DNA from: an uncultured Acetatifactor sp.
GTDB lineage: Bacteria > Bacillota > Clostridia > Lachnospirales > Lachnospiraceae
Direction: 5' to 3'
DNA length: 41,827 bases
NCBI GenBank assembly: GCA_910578815.1
Contig: CAJTSE010000026.1
Location: 1 to 41,827, forward strand
Positions 1-6,763 of this stretch are shown here, piece after piece. A model generated the notes under the pieces. It had not been told where the DNA came from. It saw nothing but the letters and a program-made list of their open reading frames with translations, and did not search any database. Positions within the stretch are counted from its first letter, which is position 1; each line of letters opens with the position of its first letter. The position numbers and the translations under genes are program-made.

Positions 1-1
1 G

Positions 2-163
2 TTTGGAAAAAATAGTATGCCCGATGTGGATAACCTGTTGACTTCATTTTATCAGCTAGACGATGAAGCAAGAAAGGAAGTAGTAGAAACGATACAGTTC
101 AAATTACAGTATCACAAAGACAAAGAGCGGGCAGAACAGGTAAAGCAAATAAAAGGTTGGTAA
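2..163 (+). CDS. 3' end of a gene cut by the window edge, possibly an XRE-family regulator
   Basis: An open frame enters from the left edge and stops with TAA at 161-163, giving about 53 residues. The visible part is charged and helical (LDDEARKEVVETIQFKLQ, then KDKERAEQVKQ). Its pattern resembles the C-terminal helix after the HTH domain of small XRE regulators; the regulator at 23242-23592 ends in a similar way (LNQDGREKILELMDDF). No DNA-binding domain is in view, so the family is a guess. It is transcribed toward tuf and is followed at once by a terminator. Confidence 0.5.
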   Translation, partial: FGKNSMPDVDNLLTSFYQLDDEARKEVVETIQFKLQYHKDKERAEQVKQIKGW

Positions 164-171
164 AAATGACA

Positions 172-215
172 AACTCCGATGAAAACGGTGCCAAATTTCA
201 TCGGAGTTCTTTTTT
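172..215 (+). terminator. Intrinsic terminator of the left-edge gene
   Basis: A perfect 13-bp stem (172-184 with 196-208) is followed by a run of T. Its loop is complementary to 217-226, so a second, interleaved stem (182-193 with 217-228, 12 bp) is possible. Confidence 0.85.
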
Positions 216-264
216 ATGGCACCGTTTTGGCACCGCTTTACATATTTTCACTGTTGCAAAGTTT

Positions 265-297
265 CAAAAAGGGCTTCCCGATTTCTCGGAAAGCCCC
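265..297 (-). terminator. Terminator of the str operon, after tuf
   Basis: Read on the minus strand, a GC-rich hairpin (271-297) is followed by five T (266-270). It lies 22 nt after the tuf stop codon and faces the terminator of the convergent left-edge gene. Confidence 0.85.
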
Positions 298-319
298 ATA
301 AAATCTAGCTTTTTACTAA

Positions 320-1507
320 TTACTCGATGATTGTAGCCACACGGCCAGACCCAACAGTTCTACCACCCTCACGGATAGCAAAAGTAAGTCCCTGCTCCAT
401 AGCGATGGGGTGGATCAGCTCAATAGTCATCTCCACGTTGTCGCCAGGCATGCACATCTCGGTGCCTGCAGGCAGAGCGCAAACGCCGGTAACGTCGGTA
501 GTTCTGAAGTAGAACTGAGGACGATAGTTATTGAAGAAAGGAGTATGACGGCCACCCTCGTCCTTGGTCAGAACGTATACCTGAGCGGTAAACTTGGTGT
601 GGCAGGTAACGGTGCCAGGCTTAGCCAGAACCTGTCCTCTCTCGATTTCTGTTCTCTGAACGCCACGAAGCAGTGCACCGATATTATCACCAGCCTGTGC
701 CTCATCCAGCATCTTACGGAACATCTCGATACCGGTAACAACAGTCTTCTTGGTCTCTTCTCTGATACCGATAATCTCAACTTCCTCGTTGATGTGCAGA
801 GTACCACGCTCTACACGGCCGGTAGCAACGGTACCACGACCGGTAATGGTGAATACGTCCTCGACAGGCATAAGGAAAGGCTTGTCAGTATCACGCTGAG
901 GATCAGGAATATACTCGTCAACGGTGCTCATCAGCTCCATGATCTTATCGCCCCACTCACCATTGGGATCTTCCAGTGCCTTCAGCGCGGAACCCTTAAT
1001 GATCGGGCAGTCTGTGAACTCGTACTCTTCCAGCTGCTCGGTGATCTCCATCTCAACCAGCTCAAGAAGCTCAGGATCGTCAACCATATCGCACTTGTTC
1101 ATGAATACAACGATATAAGGCACACCAACCTGACGAGACAGAAGGATATGCTCCTTCGTCTGGGCCATAACACCGTCGGTAGCAGCCACTACCAGAATAG
1201 CGCCGTCCATCTGTGCAGCACCAGTGATCATGTTCTTTACATAGTCAGCATGGCCCGGACAGTCAACGTGTGCATAGTGTCTCTTTTCGGTCTGATACTC
1301 TACGTGTGCGGTAGAAATGGTGATACCACGCTCTCTCTCTTCAGGAGCCTTGTCAATGTTCTCAAAGTCAACCTTCTCGTTGCCGGCAACTCTCTCAGCC
1401 AAAACCTTGGTGATTGCTGCGGTCAGAGTGGTTTTGCCATGGTCAACGTGTCCAATGGTACCAATGTTACAATGGGGCTTGTTTCTTTCAAATTTAGCTT
1501 TAGCCAT
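320..1507 (-). CDS. tuf: Elongation factor Tu
   Basis: EF-Tu carries aminoacyl-tRNA to the ribosomal A site as a GTP complex in the cytoplasm. The 395-residue product has the usual length and all GTPase motifs: GHVDHGKTT near residue 19, RGITI in the effector loop, DCPGH near 81 and NKCD near 136, followed by domains 2 and 3. The ATG start has an AAGGAGG site 9 nt upstream. It is the last gene of rpsL-rpsG-fusA-tuf. A 167-nt spacer from fusA contains a GC-rich dyad around 1556-1588. Identification is certain. Confidence 0.99.
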   Translation of the reverse strand: MAKAKFERNKPHCNIGTIGHVDHGKTTLTAAITKVLAERVAGNEKVDFENIDKAPEERERGITISTAHVEYQTEKRHYAHVDCPGHADYVKNMITGAAQMDGAILVVAATDGVMAQTKEHILLSRQVGVPYIVVFMNKCDMVDDPELLELVEMEITEQLEEYEFTDCPIIKGSALKALEDPNGEWGDKIMELMSTVDEYIPDPQRDTDKPFLMPVEDVFTITGRGTVATGRVERGTLHINEEVEIIGIREETKKTVVTGIEMFRKMLDEAQAGDNIGALLRGVQRTEIERGQVLAKPGTVTCHTKFTAQVYVLTKDEGGRHTPFFNNYRPQFYFRTTDVTGVCALPAGTEMCMPGDNVEMTIELIHPIAMEQGLTFAIREGGRTVGSGRVATIIE

Positions 1508-1674
1508 TATTGAAATCCTCCTTAAAAAAATTAAAACAACATGTTATTTTTTTCTCGCCGAAGCGCGCTGGCGCACACTCGGCGCTTCACAACCCGGCTA
1601 ATTCTCATTATATGGAATAAGTCAGGTTTTTTCAAGCTATTTTTGCACTTTTTTGGAAGAATGCCGGCTTGGAT

Positions 1675-3840
1675 TTACTTCGATCCTTTTGCCGCCAATA
1701 CTTTCTCCTGTACATTCTTGGGAACCGGCTCATACTTTTCAAAGAACATAGAGTAGTTGCCGCGTCCCTGGGTTCTGGATCGAAGATCGGTAGAATATCC
1801 GAACATTTCTGCAAGGGGAACGAATGCCCGCACCATCTTGCCTCCGCCAATATCATCCATACCTTCTACACGACCACGACGTGAATTCAAATCGCCGATT
1901 ACATCACCCATATACTCTTCAGGCATTGTGACCTCAACCTTCATGATCGGCTCAAGCAGCACAGGCGCCGCTTTTTGCATTGCTTCCTTAAATGCCATGG
2001 AACCGGCAATGTGGAATGCCATTTCAGACGAGTCTACCTCATGATAGGAACCGTCATATACGTTTGCATGCACTCCCAGCACGGGGAATCCGCCAAGGAT
2101 ACCGGCCTGTGCCGCTTCCCTGATACCTTCACCAACCGCGGGAATATATTCCTTAGGAATGGAACCGCCTACTACTGTAGATTCGAACAGCAGTACAGGG
2201 GGCTCATTAATCAGGATATTCGCCTTGGGATCAAACTCAAATTTCTCACAGTTTGCCTCCACAGGCTCAAACTTAACCTTACAGTGACCGTACTGACCAC
2301 GTCCGCCGGACTGCTTTGCATACTTGGAATCTACCTCTACGGCTTTGGTAAATGCTTCCTTATAGGCAACCTGAGGAGCGCCCACGTTAGCCTCCACCTT
2401 AAACTCACGAAGCAGACGGTCTACAATGATTTCCAAGTGAAGCTCACCCATACCTGCAATAATCGTCTGTCCGGTCTCCTGATTTGTATGAGCGCGGAAG
2501 GTAGGATCTTCCTCTGCCAGCTTTGCCAGCGCCTCACCCATCTTGCCCTGACCTGCTTTGGTCTTAGGTTCAATCGCCAGCTCGATAACAGGCTCCGGGA
2601 ACTCCATGGACTCCAGGATCACGGGATGCTGCTCATCGCAGATGGTATCTCCCGTAGTTGTAAACTTGAAGCCTACCGCTGCCGCAATGTCACCGGAATA
2701 AACTTTATCCAGCTCCGCCCGCTTATTTGCGTGCATCTGCAGGATACGGCCCACACGTTCCTTCTTATCCTTTGTAGCATTCAGCACATAGGACCCGGAA
2801 TTCATGCTGCCGGAATACACACGGAAGAATGCAAGCTTTCCCACAAAAGGATCTGCCATGATCTTGAATGCCAGAGCGGAGAAAGGCTCATCATCGGATG
2901 AATGTCTCTCCACCTCATTACCCTCCAGATCAGTACCCTTGATAGCAGGGATGTCTGTAGGAGCAGGCATATACTCTAAGATTGCGTCCAGCAGCTTCTG
3001 TACGCCCCTGTTACGGTAAGCGGACCCGCAGCACACGGGAACTGCCGTACATTCACAGGTAGCCCTGCGAAGTACTTTTTTCATTTCTTCCACGGAAGGC
3101 TCTTCACCTTCCAGATACATCATCATCAGATCGTCATCCAGCTCACAGATCTTCTCAACCAACTCGGAACGATACAGCTCCGCATCGTCCTTCATATCGC
3201 CAAGATCGTCTGTAACAGTAATGTCGTCACCCTTGTCATCGTTATATAGATATGCCTTCATCTCAAAAAGGTCGATGATTCCCTTGAAAGCATCTTCCTT
3301 GCCGATAGGCAGCTGAACTACGATTGCATTTTTTCCAAGCCTGTTTCTGATCTGATCAACTGCACCATAGAAGTTTGCACCCAGAATGTCCATCTTGTTG
3401 ATAAATGCCATACGAGGTACATTGTAGGTGTCTGCCTGACGCCATACGTTCTCAGACTGGGGCTCTACACCGCCCTTTGCACAGAAAACACCAACAGCGC
3501 CATCCAAAACGCGAAGGGAACGCTCTACTTCTACAGTAAAGTCAACGTGGCCAGGAGTATCAATAATGTTGATACGGTGCTCCAACGCGCCTTCACAGGG
3601 CTTGGTTTCTTTTTCCAATGTCCAGTGGCATGTTGTAGCTGCAGATGTGATGGTAATACCTCTCTCCTGCTCCTGCTCCATCCAGTCCATGGTAGCAGTG
3701 CCTTCATGAGTATCACCGATCTTGTAGTTTACGCCAGTATAATACAGAATACGCTCAGTCAATGTGGTCTTACCGGCATCAATATGAGCCATAATTCCGA
3801 TATTTCTGGTTCTCTCTAACGGATATTCTCTTCCAGCCAA
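1675..3840 (-). CDS. fusA: Elongation factor G
   Basis: EF-G is the GTPase that drives translocation of tRNA and mRNA on the ribosome. At 721 residues it is longer than the common 690-700. One visible difference is about ten extra residues between TTCHW (70-73) and the G3 motif DTPGH (94-98), where other EF-Gs run more directly. G1 (AHIDAGKT, 18-25) and G4 (NKMD) are intact. The start is TTG: the sequence is AGGAGG, seven bases, then TTG GCT GGA. No in-frame ATG lies nearby that keeps the conserved N-terminus. It lies 101 nt after rpsG; a strong dyad (3909-3926) sits in that spacer. Confidence 0.98.
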   Translation of the reverse strand: MAGREYPLERTRNIGIMAHIDAGKTTLTERILYYTGVNYKIGDTHEGTATMDWMEQEQERGITITSAATTCHWTLEKETKPCEGALEHRINIIDTPGHVDFTVEVERSLRVLDGAVGVFCAKGGVEPQSENVWRQADTYNVPRMAFINKMDILGANFYGAVDQIRNRLGKNAIVVQLPIGKEDAFKGIIDLFEMKAYLYNDDKGDDITVTDDLGDMKDDAELYRSELVEKICELDDDLMMMYLEGEEPSVEEMKKVLRRATCECTAVPVCCGSAYRNRGVQKLLDAILEYMPAPTDIPAIKGTDLEGNEVERHSSDDEPFSALAFKIMADPFVGKLAFFRVYSGSMNSGSYVLNATKDKKERVGRILQMHANKRAELDKVYSGDIAAAVGFKFTTTGDTICDEQHPVILESMEFPEPVIELAIEPKTKAGQGKMGEALAKLAEEDPTFRAHTNQETGQTIIAGMGELHLEIIVDRLLREFKVEANVGAPQVAYKEAFTKAVEVDSKYAKQSGGRGQYGHCKVKFEPVEANCEKFEFDPKANILINEPPVLLFESTVVGGSIPKEYIPAVGEGIREAAQAGILGGFPVLGVHANVYDGSYHEVDSSEMAFHIAGSMAFKEAMQKAAPVLLEPIMKVEVTMPEEYMGDVIGDLNSRRGRVEGMDDIGGGKMVRAFVPLAEMFGYSTDLRSRTQGRGNYSMFFEKYEPVPKNVQEKVLAAKGSK

Positions 3841-3941
3841 GATTTTTTCCTCCTATATTAATTTTGGCAGGGACAGCAGATAAATGCTGTCATAAAACCT
3901 GTAGTGCGCAAACGCCGAGGCGTTTGACCAAACTCCGCACT

Positions 3942-4412
3942 TTAGAATCTGTAATGAGCAAACGCCTTGTTTGCCTCTGCCATCTTGTGCATGTCTTCTT
4001 TTCTCTTGACTGCAGCGCCGGTATTGTTGGCTGCGTCAAGGATCTCATTAGCCAGCCTGTCCTTCATGGTCTTCTCACTTCTCTTGCGAGAGAACATGGT
4101 AAGCCAGCGCAGTCCAAGAGTCTGACGTCTCTCAGCCCTTACTTCAATGGGCACCTGATAGGTAGCGCCGCCGATACGCCTTGCCTTGACTTCCAGAACA
4201 GGCATGATATTATTCATTGCCTCTTCAAATACCTCCAGGGCAGGCTTTCCGGATTTCTCTTCTACCTTTGCAAATGCGTCATATACAATCTTCTGGGCTA
4301 CACCTTTTTTACCGTCAAGCATAATATGATTGATCAGCTTGGTAACCACCTTATTATTGTATAGAGGATCTGCTAATACATCTCTTTTTTGAATATGTCC
4401 CTTACGTGGCAC
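3942..4412 (-). CDS. rpsG: 30S ribosomal protein S7
   Basis: S7 nucleates assembly of the 30S head and contacts the E-site tRNA. The start is placed at GTG (4410-4412), which gives the normal 156-residue protein beginning PRKGHIQKRDVLADP, with AAGGAGGG 7 nt upstream. The frame is open 17 codons further upstream, but that extension has no family counterpart. The 187-nt gap after rpsL contains a perfect 16-nt palindrome (4564-4579). The rpsL-rpsG spacer is where S7 autoregulates the str operon in E. coli; whether it does so here is not shown. Confidence 0.98.
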   Translation of the reverse strand: MPRKGHIQKRDVLADPLYNNKVVTKLINHIMLDGKKGVAQKIVYDAFAKVEEKSGKPALEVFEEAMNNIMPVLEVKARRIGGATYQVPIEVRAERRQTLGLRWLTMFSRKRSEKTMKDRLANEILDAANNTGAAVKRKEDMHKMAEANKAFAHYRF

Positions 4413-4599
4413 GGTTCTTCCCTCCTTAACAAAATGAACTTGCGTTAAATCGTCGGTACTCACATGTGTTTCCCCAAGTGTACGTGCTGTTCTGCAATAA
4501 GGATCTTATCTTTAATGACAGAATTCCAACACTTATCTTAGTTTCGTTTTTGTGGTACAAAACTGACGCAGCAGCGTCAACAGTTGTGGTAAGCGTCAA

Positions 4600-5022
4600 T
4601 CACTTCTTCGCTTCCTTAGGCCTCTTGGCACCATACTTGGAGCGAGCCTGCTTCCTGTTGGCAACGCCTGCAGTATCAAGGGTACCACGGATGATGTGGT
4701 ATCTGGTACCGGGCAGATCCTTTACTCTGCCGCCACGGATCAGCACAACGCTGTGCTCCTGAAGATTATGACCTTCTCCGGGAATGTAGCTCGTCACTTC
4801 GATTCCGTTGGAAAGACGCACTCTGGCAATCTTTCTAAGCGCGGAGTTAGGCTTCTTGGGAGTCGCAGTCTTAACTGCAGTACACACACCACGCTTCTGG
4901 GGAGCAGATACATTTGTCGCCTTCTTGTGAAGGGAATTGTAGCCTTTCTGCAGAGCAGGGGCGGTGGACTTCTTTACCGTGGTCTGACGTCCTTTTCTCA
5001 CTAACTGGTTAAATGTCGGCAT
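4600..5022 (-). CDS. rpsL: 30S ribosomal protein S12
   Basis: S12 sits at the decoding centre of the 30S subunit and is the streptomycin-resistance locus. The 140-residue product is full length. The two resistance hot spots carry wild-type lysines (TPKKPNSALRK and GGRVKDLPG), so no streptomycin-resistance substitution is seen. The ATG follows AGAGGTG. It is the first gene of the str operon, about 70 nt downstream of a consensus promoter. Confidence 0.99.
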   Translation of the reverse strand: MPTFNQLVRKGRQTTVKKSTAPALQKGYNSLHKKATNVSAPQKRGVCTAVKTATPKKPNSALRKIARVRLSNGIEVTSYIPGEGHNLQEHSVVLIRGGRVKDLPGTRYHIIRGTLDTAGVANRKQARSKYGAKRPKEAKK

Positions 5023-5065
5023 TCTGTTTCACCTCTTTCATATATTAGTATTATTTATGGCACAC

Positions 5066-5120
5066 AAAAAAATACACATCTGTGCGCACACTTAAACAGT
5101 ATACTTGCTAACAGATGTGT
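5066..5120 (-). terminator. Terminator of the SH3 gene operon, enclosing the str promoter
   Basis: The ten-bp arms 5111-5120 and 5074-5083 (ACACATCTGT / ACAGATGTGT) are perfectly complementary and are followed on the minus strand by A and seven T (5066-5072). The 27-nt loop holds the -10 box of the str promoter. A transcript from upstream contains both arms; one starting at the str promoter has only the second. Confidence 0.75.
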
Positions 5121-5126
5121 TGTCAA
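5098..5126 (-). promoter_or_regulatory. Sigma-A promoter of the str operon
   Basis: On the minus strand: TTGACA (5121-5126), a 17-bp spacer, then TATACT (5098-5103). It matches consensus at all positions but one and lies wholly between the two arms of the hairpin at 5074-5120, apart from the -35 box just outside. Confidence 0.92.
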
Positions 5127-5128
5127 TT

Positions 5129-5515
5129 CTATTTTTCATCTTTTTTCAAAAAATATGTCACTTTATAAATAAGTTCCATTTTCATATAGCCTTCTACCGT
5201 TTCACCGGATTTTTCCCCATCTCCTTCTATCTCTGCAATAATCTGATAAAAGCCGTTTTCTACTCTCAGAATGGTTACTTCCTGTCCACCCCGAAGCACC
5301 GCAGCGATCTCTGCGTTTGTGGACGGAGCCTTGCGTACTCTTACAAAATCATTCATGACCTCGCCTCTGCCAATAGCATGATCGGCTTTCCGAGCGCCGG
5401 AAGCGCCAATGCCCAGCATCACGGCAAGCACAAGGCAGCAAGCCACAACAGACAAAACCTTTTTCAGCAATCCCATTCTCCTTCCCGTCATGCCGTCGGC
5501 ATAACCGATTTGCAA
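5129..5515 (-). CDS. Exported SH3b-like domain protein
   Basis: A small protein with an N-terminal signal or anchor (LLKKVLSVVACCLVLAVMLG). The region after it looks like a bacterial SH3 domain (NDFVRVRKAPSTNAEIAAVL, then GQEVTILRVENGFYQI). Such domains usually bind peptidoglycan or cell-wall ligands. The substrate here is unknown. The start is ambiguous. TTG at 5515 has AGGTGAG just upstream, overlapping the rmlD stop. ATG at 5476 would give a compact signal peptide, but its AAGGAG is only one base away. It is the last gene of a PilZ-rmlD-SH3 unit behind rpoC, and its stop codon is directly before the nested terminator/promoter. Confidence 0.7.
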   Translation of the reverse strand: MQIGYADGMTGRRMGLLKKVLSVVACCLVLAVMLGIGASGARKADHAIGRGEVMNDFVRVRKAPSTNAEIAAVLRGGQEVTILRVENGFYQIIAEIEGDGEKSGETVEGYMKMELIYKVTYFLKKDEK

Positions 5516-5518
5516 AAC

Positions 5519-6367
5519 TCACCTGCCGGAAAGAATCCTCACATATCTCTTCAGGGCGTCCTGCCAGAGCGGCAGCTTCTCAAATCCCATCTGCGTCAGC
5601 TTATCCTTATTCATGCGGCTGTTTGCCGGACGTTTTGCCTTTGCCCCGTATTCCGCAGTAGATACCGGCACCACATTGACGGAGACGCCGGCCTCTTTAA
5701 AAATGGCACAGGCAAAGTCATACCAGGAGCAGATACCCTCATTGGTCGCATGGTAAACACCGTATTTTTCCGTGAGCACCATGTCAACCAGCAGCCTGGC
5801 CAGGTCATAGGTATAGGTGGGCGAGCCGAACTGATCGTTCACCACCCGTATGGTATCGTGGTTTTCCGAAAGCTTCAACATGGTTTTCACAAAGTTCTTT
5901 CCATTGATACCGAATACCCAGGCAATGCGCACGATAAAGTACTTGTCCAGCAGTTCCTGAACCGCCAGCTCTCCCTCGTACTTTGTCTGTCCGTACACAC
6001 TCTGCGGCCTTCTTTCGTCCTCCGGCTCCCAAGGGCGCTCACCCTCGCCGCTGAACACATAATCCGTGCTGATATACAGCATCTTAATGTCCAGTTTTTT
6101 ACATACCGCGGCAATATTCCGGGGACCTTCCGCATTAACCCTGCGGCAGAGTTCTTCATTTTCCTCCGCCGCGTCCACCGCCGTATAGGCTGCACAGTGG
6201 ATCACCGCATCAGGCGCTGCTTCCCTGATCACTCTTTCCACGCACTCCCCGTCGGTGACGTCCATTTCTTCAATATCTACGCCTATGGCCGGGATTCCTC
6301 GTCTCGTCAGCTCTTCCACCACGTCATGACCCAGCTGTCCCCTTACGCCCGTCACAAAAATCTTCAT
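5519..6367 (-). CDS. rmlD: dTDP-4-dehydrorhamnose reductase
   Basis: RmlD catalyses the last step of dTDP-L-rhamnose synthesis, the NAD(P)H-dependent reduction of dTDP-4-keto-L-rhamnose, in the cytoplasm. The 282-residue product is an extended SDR: the nucleotide-binding loop VTGVRGQLG is at residues 5-13, STDYVFSG is in the centre, and the catalytic YGQTK (Y-x3-K) follows. The length is normal. rmlA, rmlB and rmlC are not in the window. Its ATG overlaps the stop of the PilZ gene (ATGA), so the two are translationally coupled. Confidence 0.93.
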   Translation of the reverse strand: MKIFVTGVRGQLGHDVVEELTRRGIPAIGVDIEEMDVTDGECVERVIREAAPDAVIHCAAYTAVDAAEENEELCRRVNAEGPRNIAAVCKKLDIKMLYISTDYVFSGEGERPWEPEDERRPQSVYGQTKYEGELAVQELLDKYFIVRIAWVFGINGKNFVKTMLKLSENHDTIRVVNDQFGSPTYTYDLARLLVDMVLTEKYGVYHATNEGICSWYDFACAIFKEAGVSVNVVPVSTAEYGAKAKRPANSRMNKDKLTQMGFEKLPLWQDALKRYVRILSGR

Positions 6368-6687
6368 ATCAGATTACTGTCCTTTCCCACATTTTCATAC
6401 AGACACCTCAAGGTATCTTCTTCGAGGGGCTTTCCCTCTATTCCCACTTCAATGCTGCCGTCCTCACAGGACTGCATACGGCATACCACAGCAAACATAA
6501 CCATACACTCCGCCACCACGATCACATCCTTTCCGACAATGTCAGGAGTTCCAGCCGGCATTTTTATCCCCATCCCCAAGGGGCTTACGTTTTCCACCTT
6601 AATATAATACTTTTCCTCGGTATCACAAACTATAAGCACATTCATGGTATTGTACTTTGTGCGCTCGATCTTTCTTCTTTCTTCCAT
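6364..6687 (-). CDS. PilZ-domain protein, predicted c-di-GMP receptor
   Basis: A 107-residue single-domain protein. It shows the two PilZ signatures in order: an N-terminal RRKIER (RxxxR type) and, about 30 residues later, NVSPLGMG (N-x-S-x-x-G). The rest has a beta-rich pattern (KDVIVVAECMVMFAVV). PilZ domains bind cyclic di-GMP and change the activity of a partner. The start at ATG 6685-6687 has GGAGG five nt upstream; the frame is open 9 codons further but without a good site. It lies 76 nt after rpoC with no strong terminator, so read-through is likely. The c-di-GMP enzymes at 28.9-33.6 kb could supply its ligand. Confidence 0.82.
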   Translation of the reverse strand: MEERRKIERTKYNTMNVLIVCDTEEKYYIKVENVSPLGMGIKMPAGTPDIVGKDVIVVAECMVMFAVVCRMQSCEDGSIEVGIEGKPLEEDTLRCLYENVGKDSNLI

Positions 6688-6763
6688 TGTAACCTCCGTA
6701 ATTGAAGTAGTCACAGGGGGAAGAGAGATAAATCCCCCTTCCCCCTCTTGTTTACTTTCAGGC

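Noticed and set aside
410..1513. Long plus-strand frame of 367 codons across tuf
   Set aside because: It is the reverse complement of the tuf reading frame region, with no RBS and no protein-like features; the same holds for the long frames opposite rpoB, rpoC and fusA.
1555..1590. GC-rich dyad between fusA and tuf as a terminator
   Set aside because: On the minus strand the hairpin is followed by an A run, not T; it is at most a leader structure.
5105..6607. 500-codon plus-strand frame opposite rmlD and PilZ
   Set aside because: Shadow frame rich in His/Arg/Ser without an RBS; the minus-strand genes carry clear family motifs.
6713..6741. AGGGGGA/TCCCCCT hairpin after rpoC as a terminator
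   Set aside because: No T run follows on the minus strand and the PilZ gene begins 25 bases on; read-through seems more likely.
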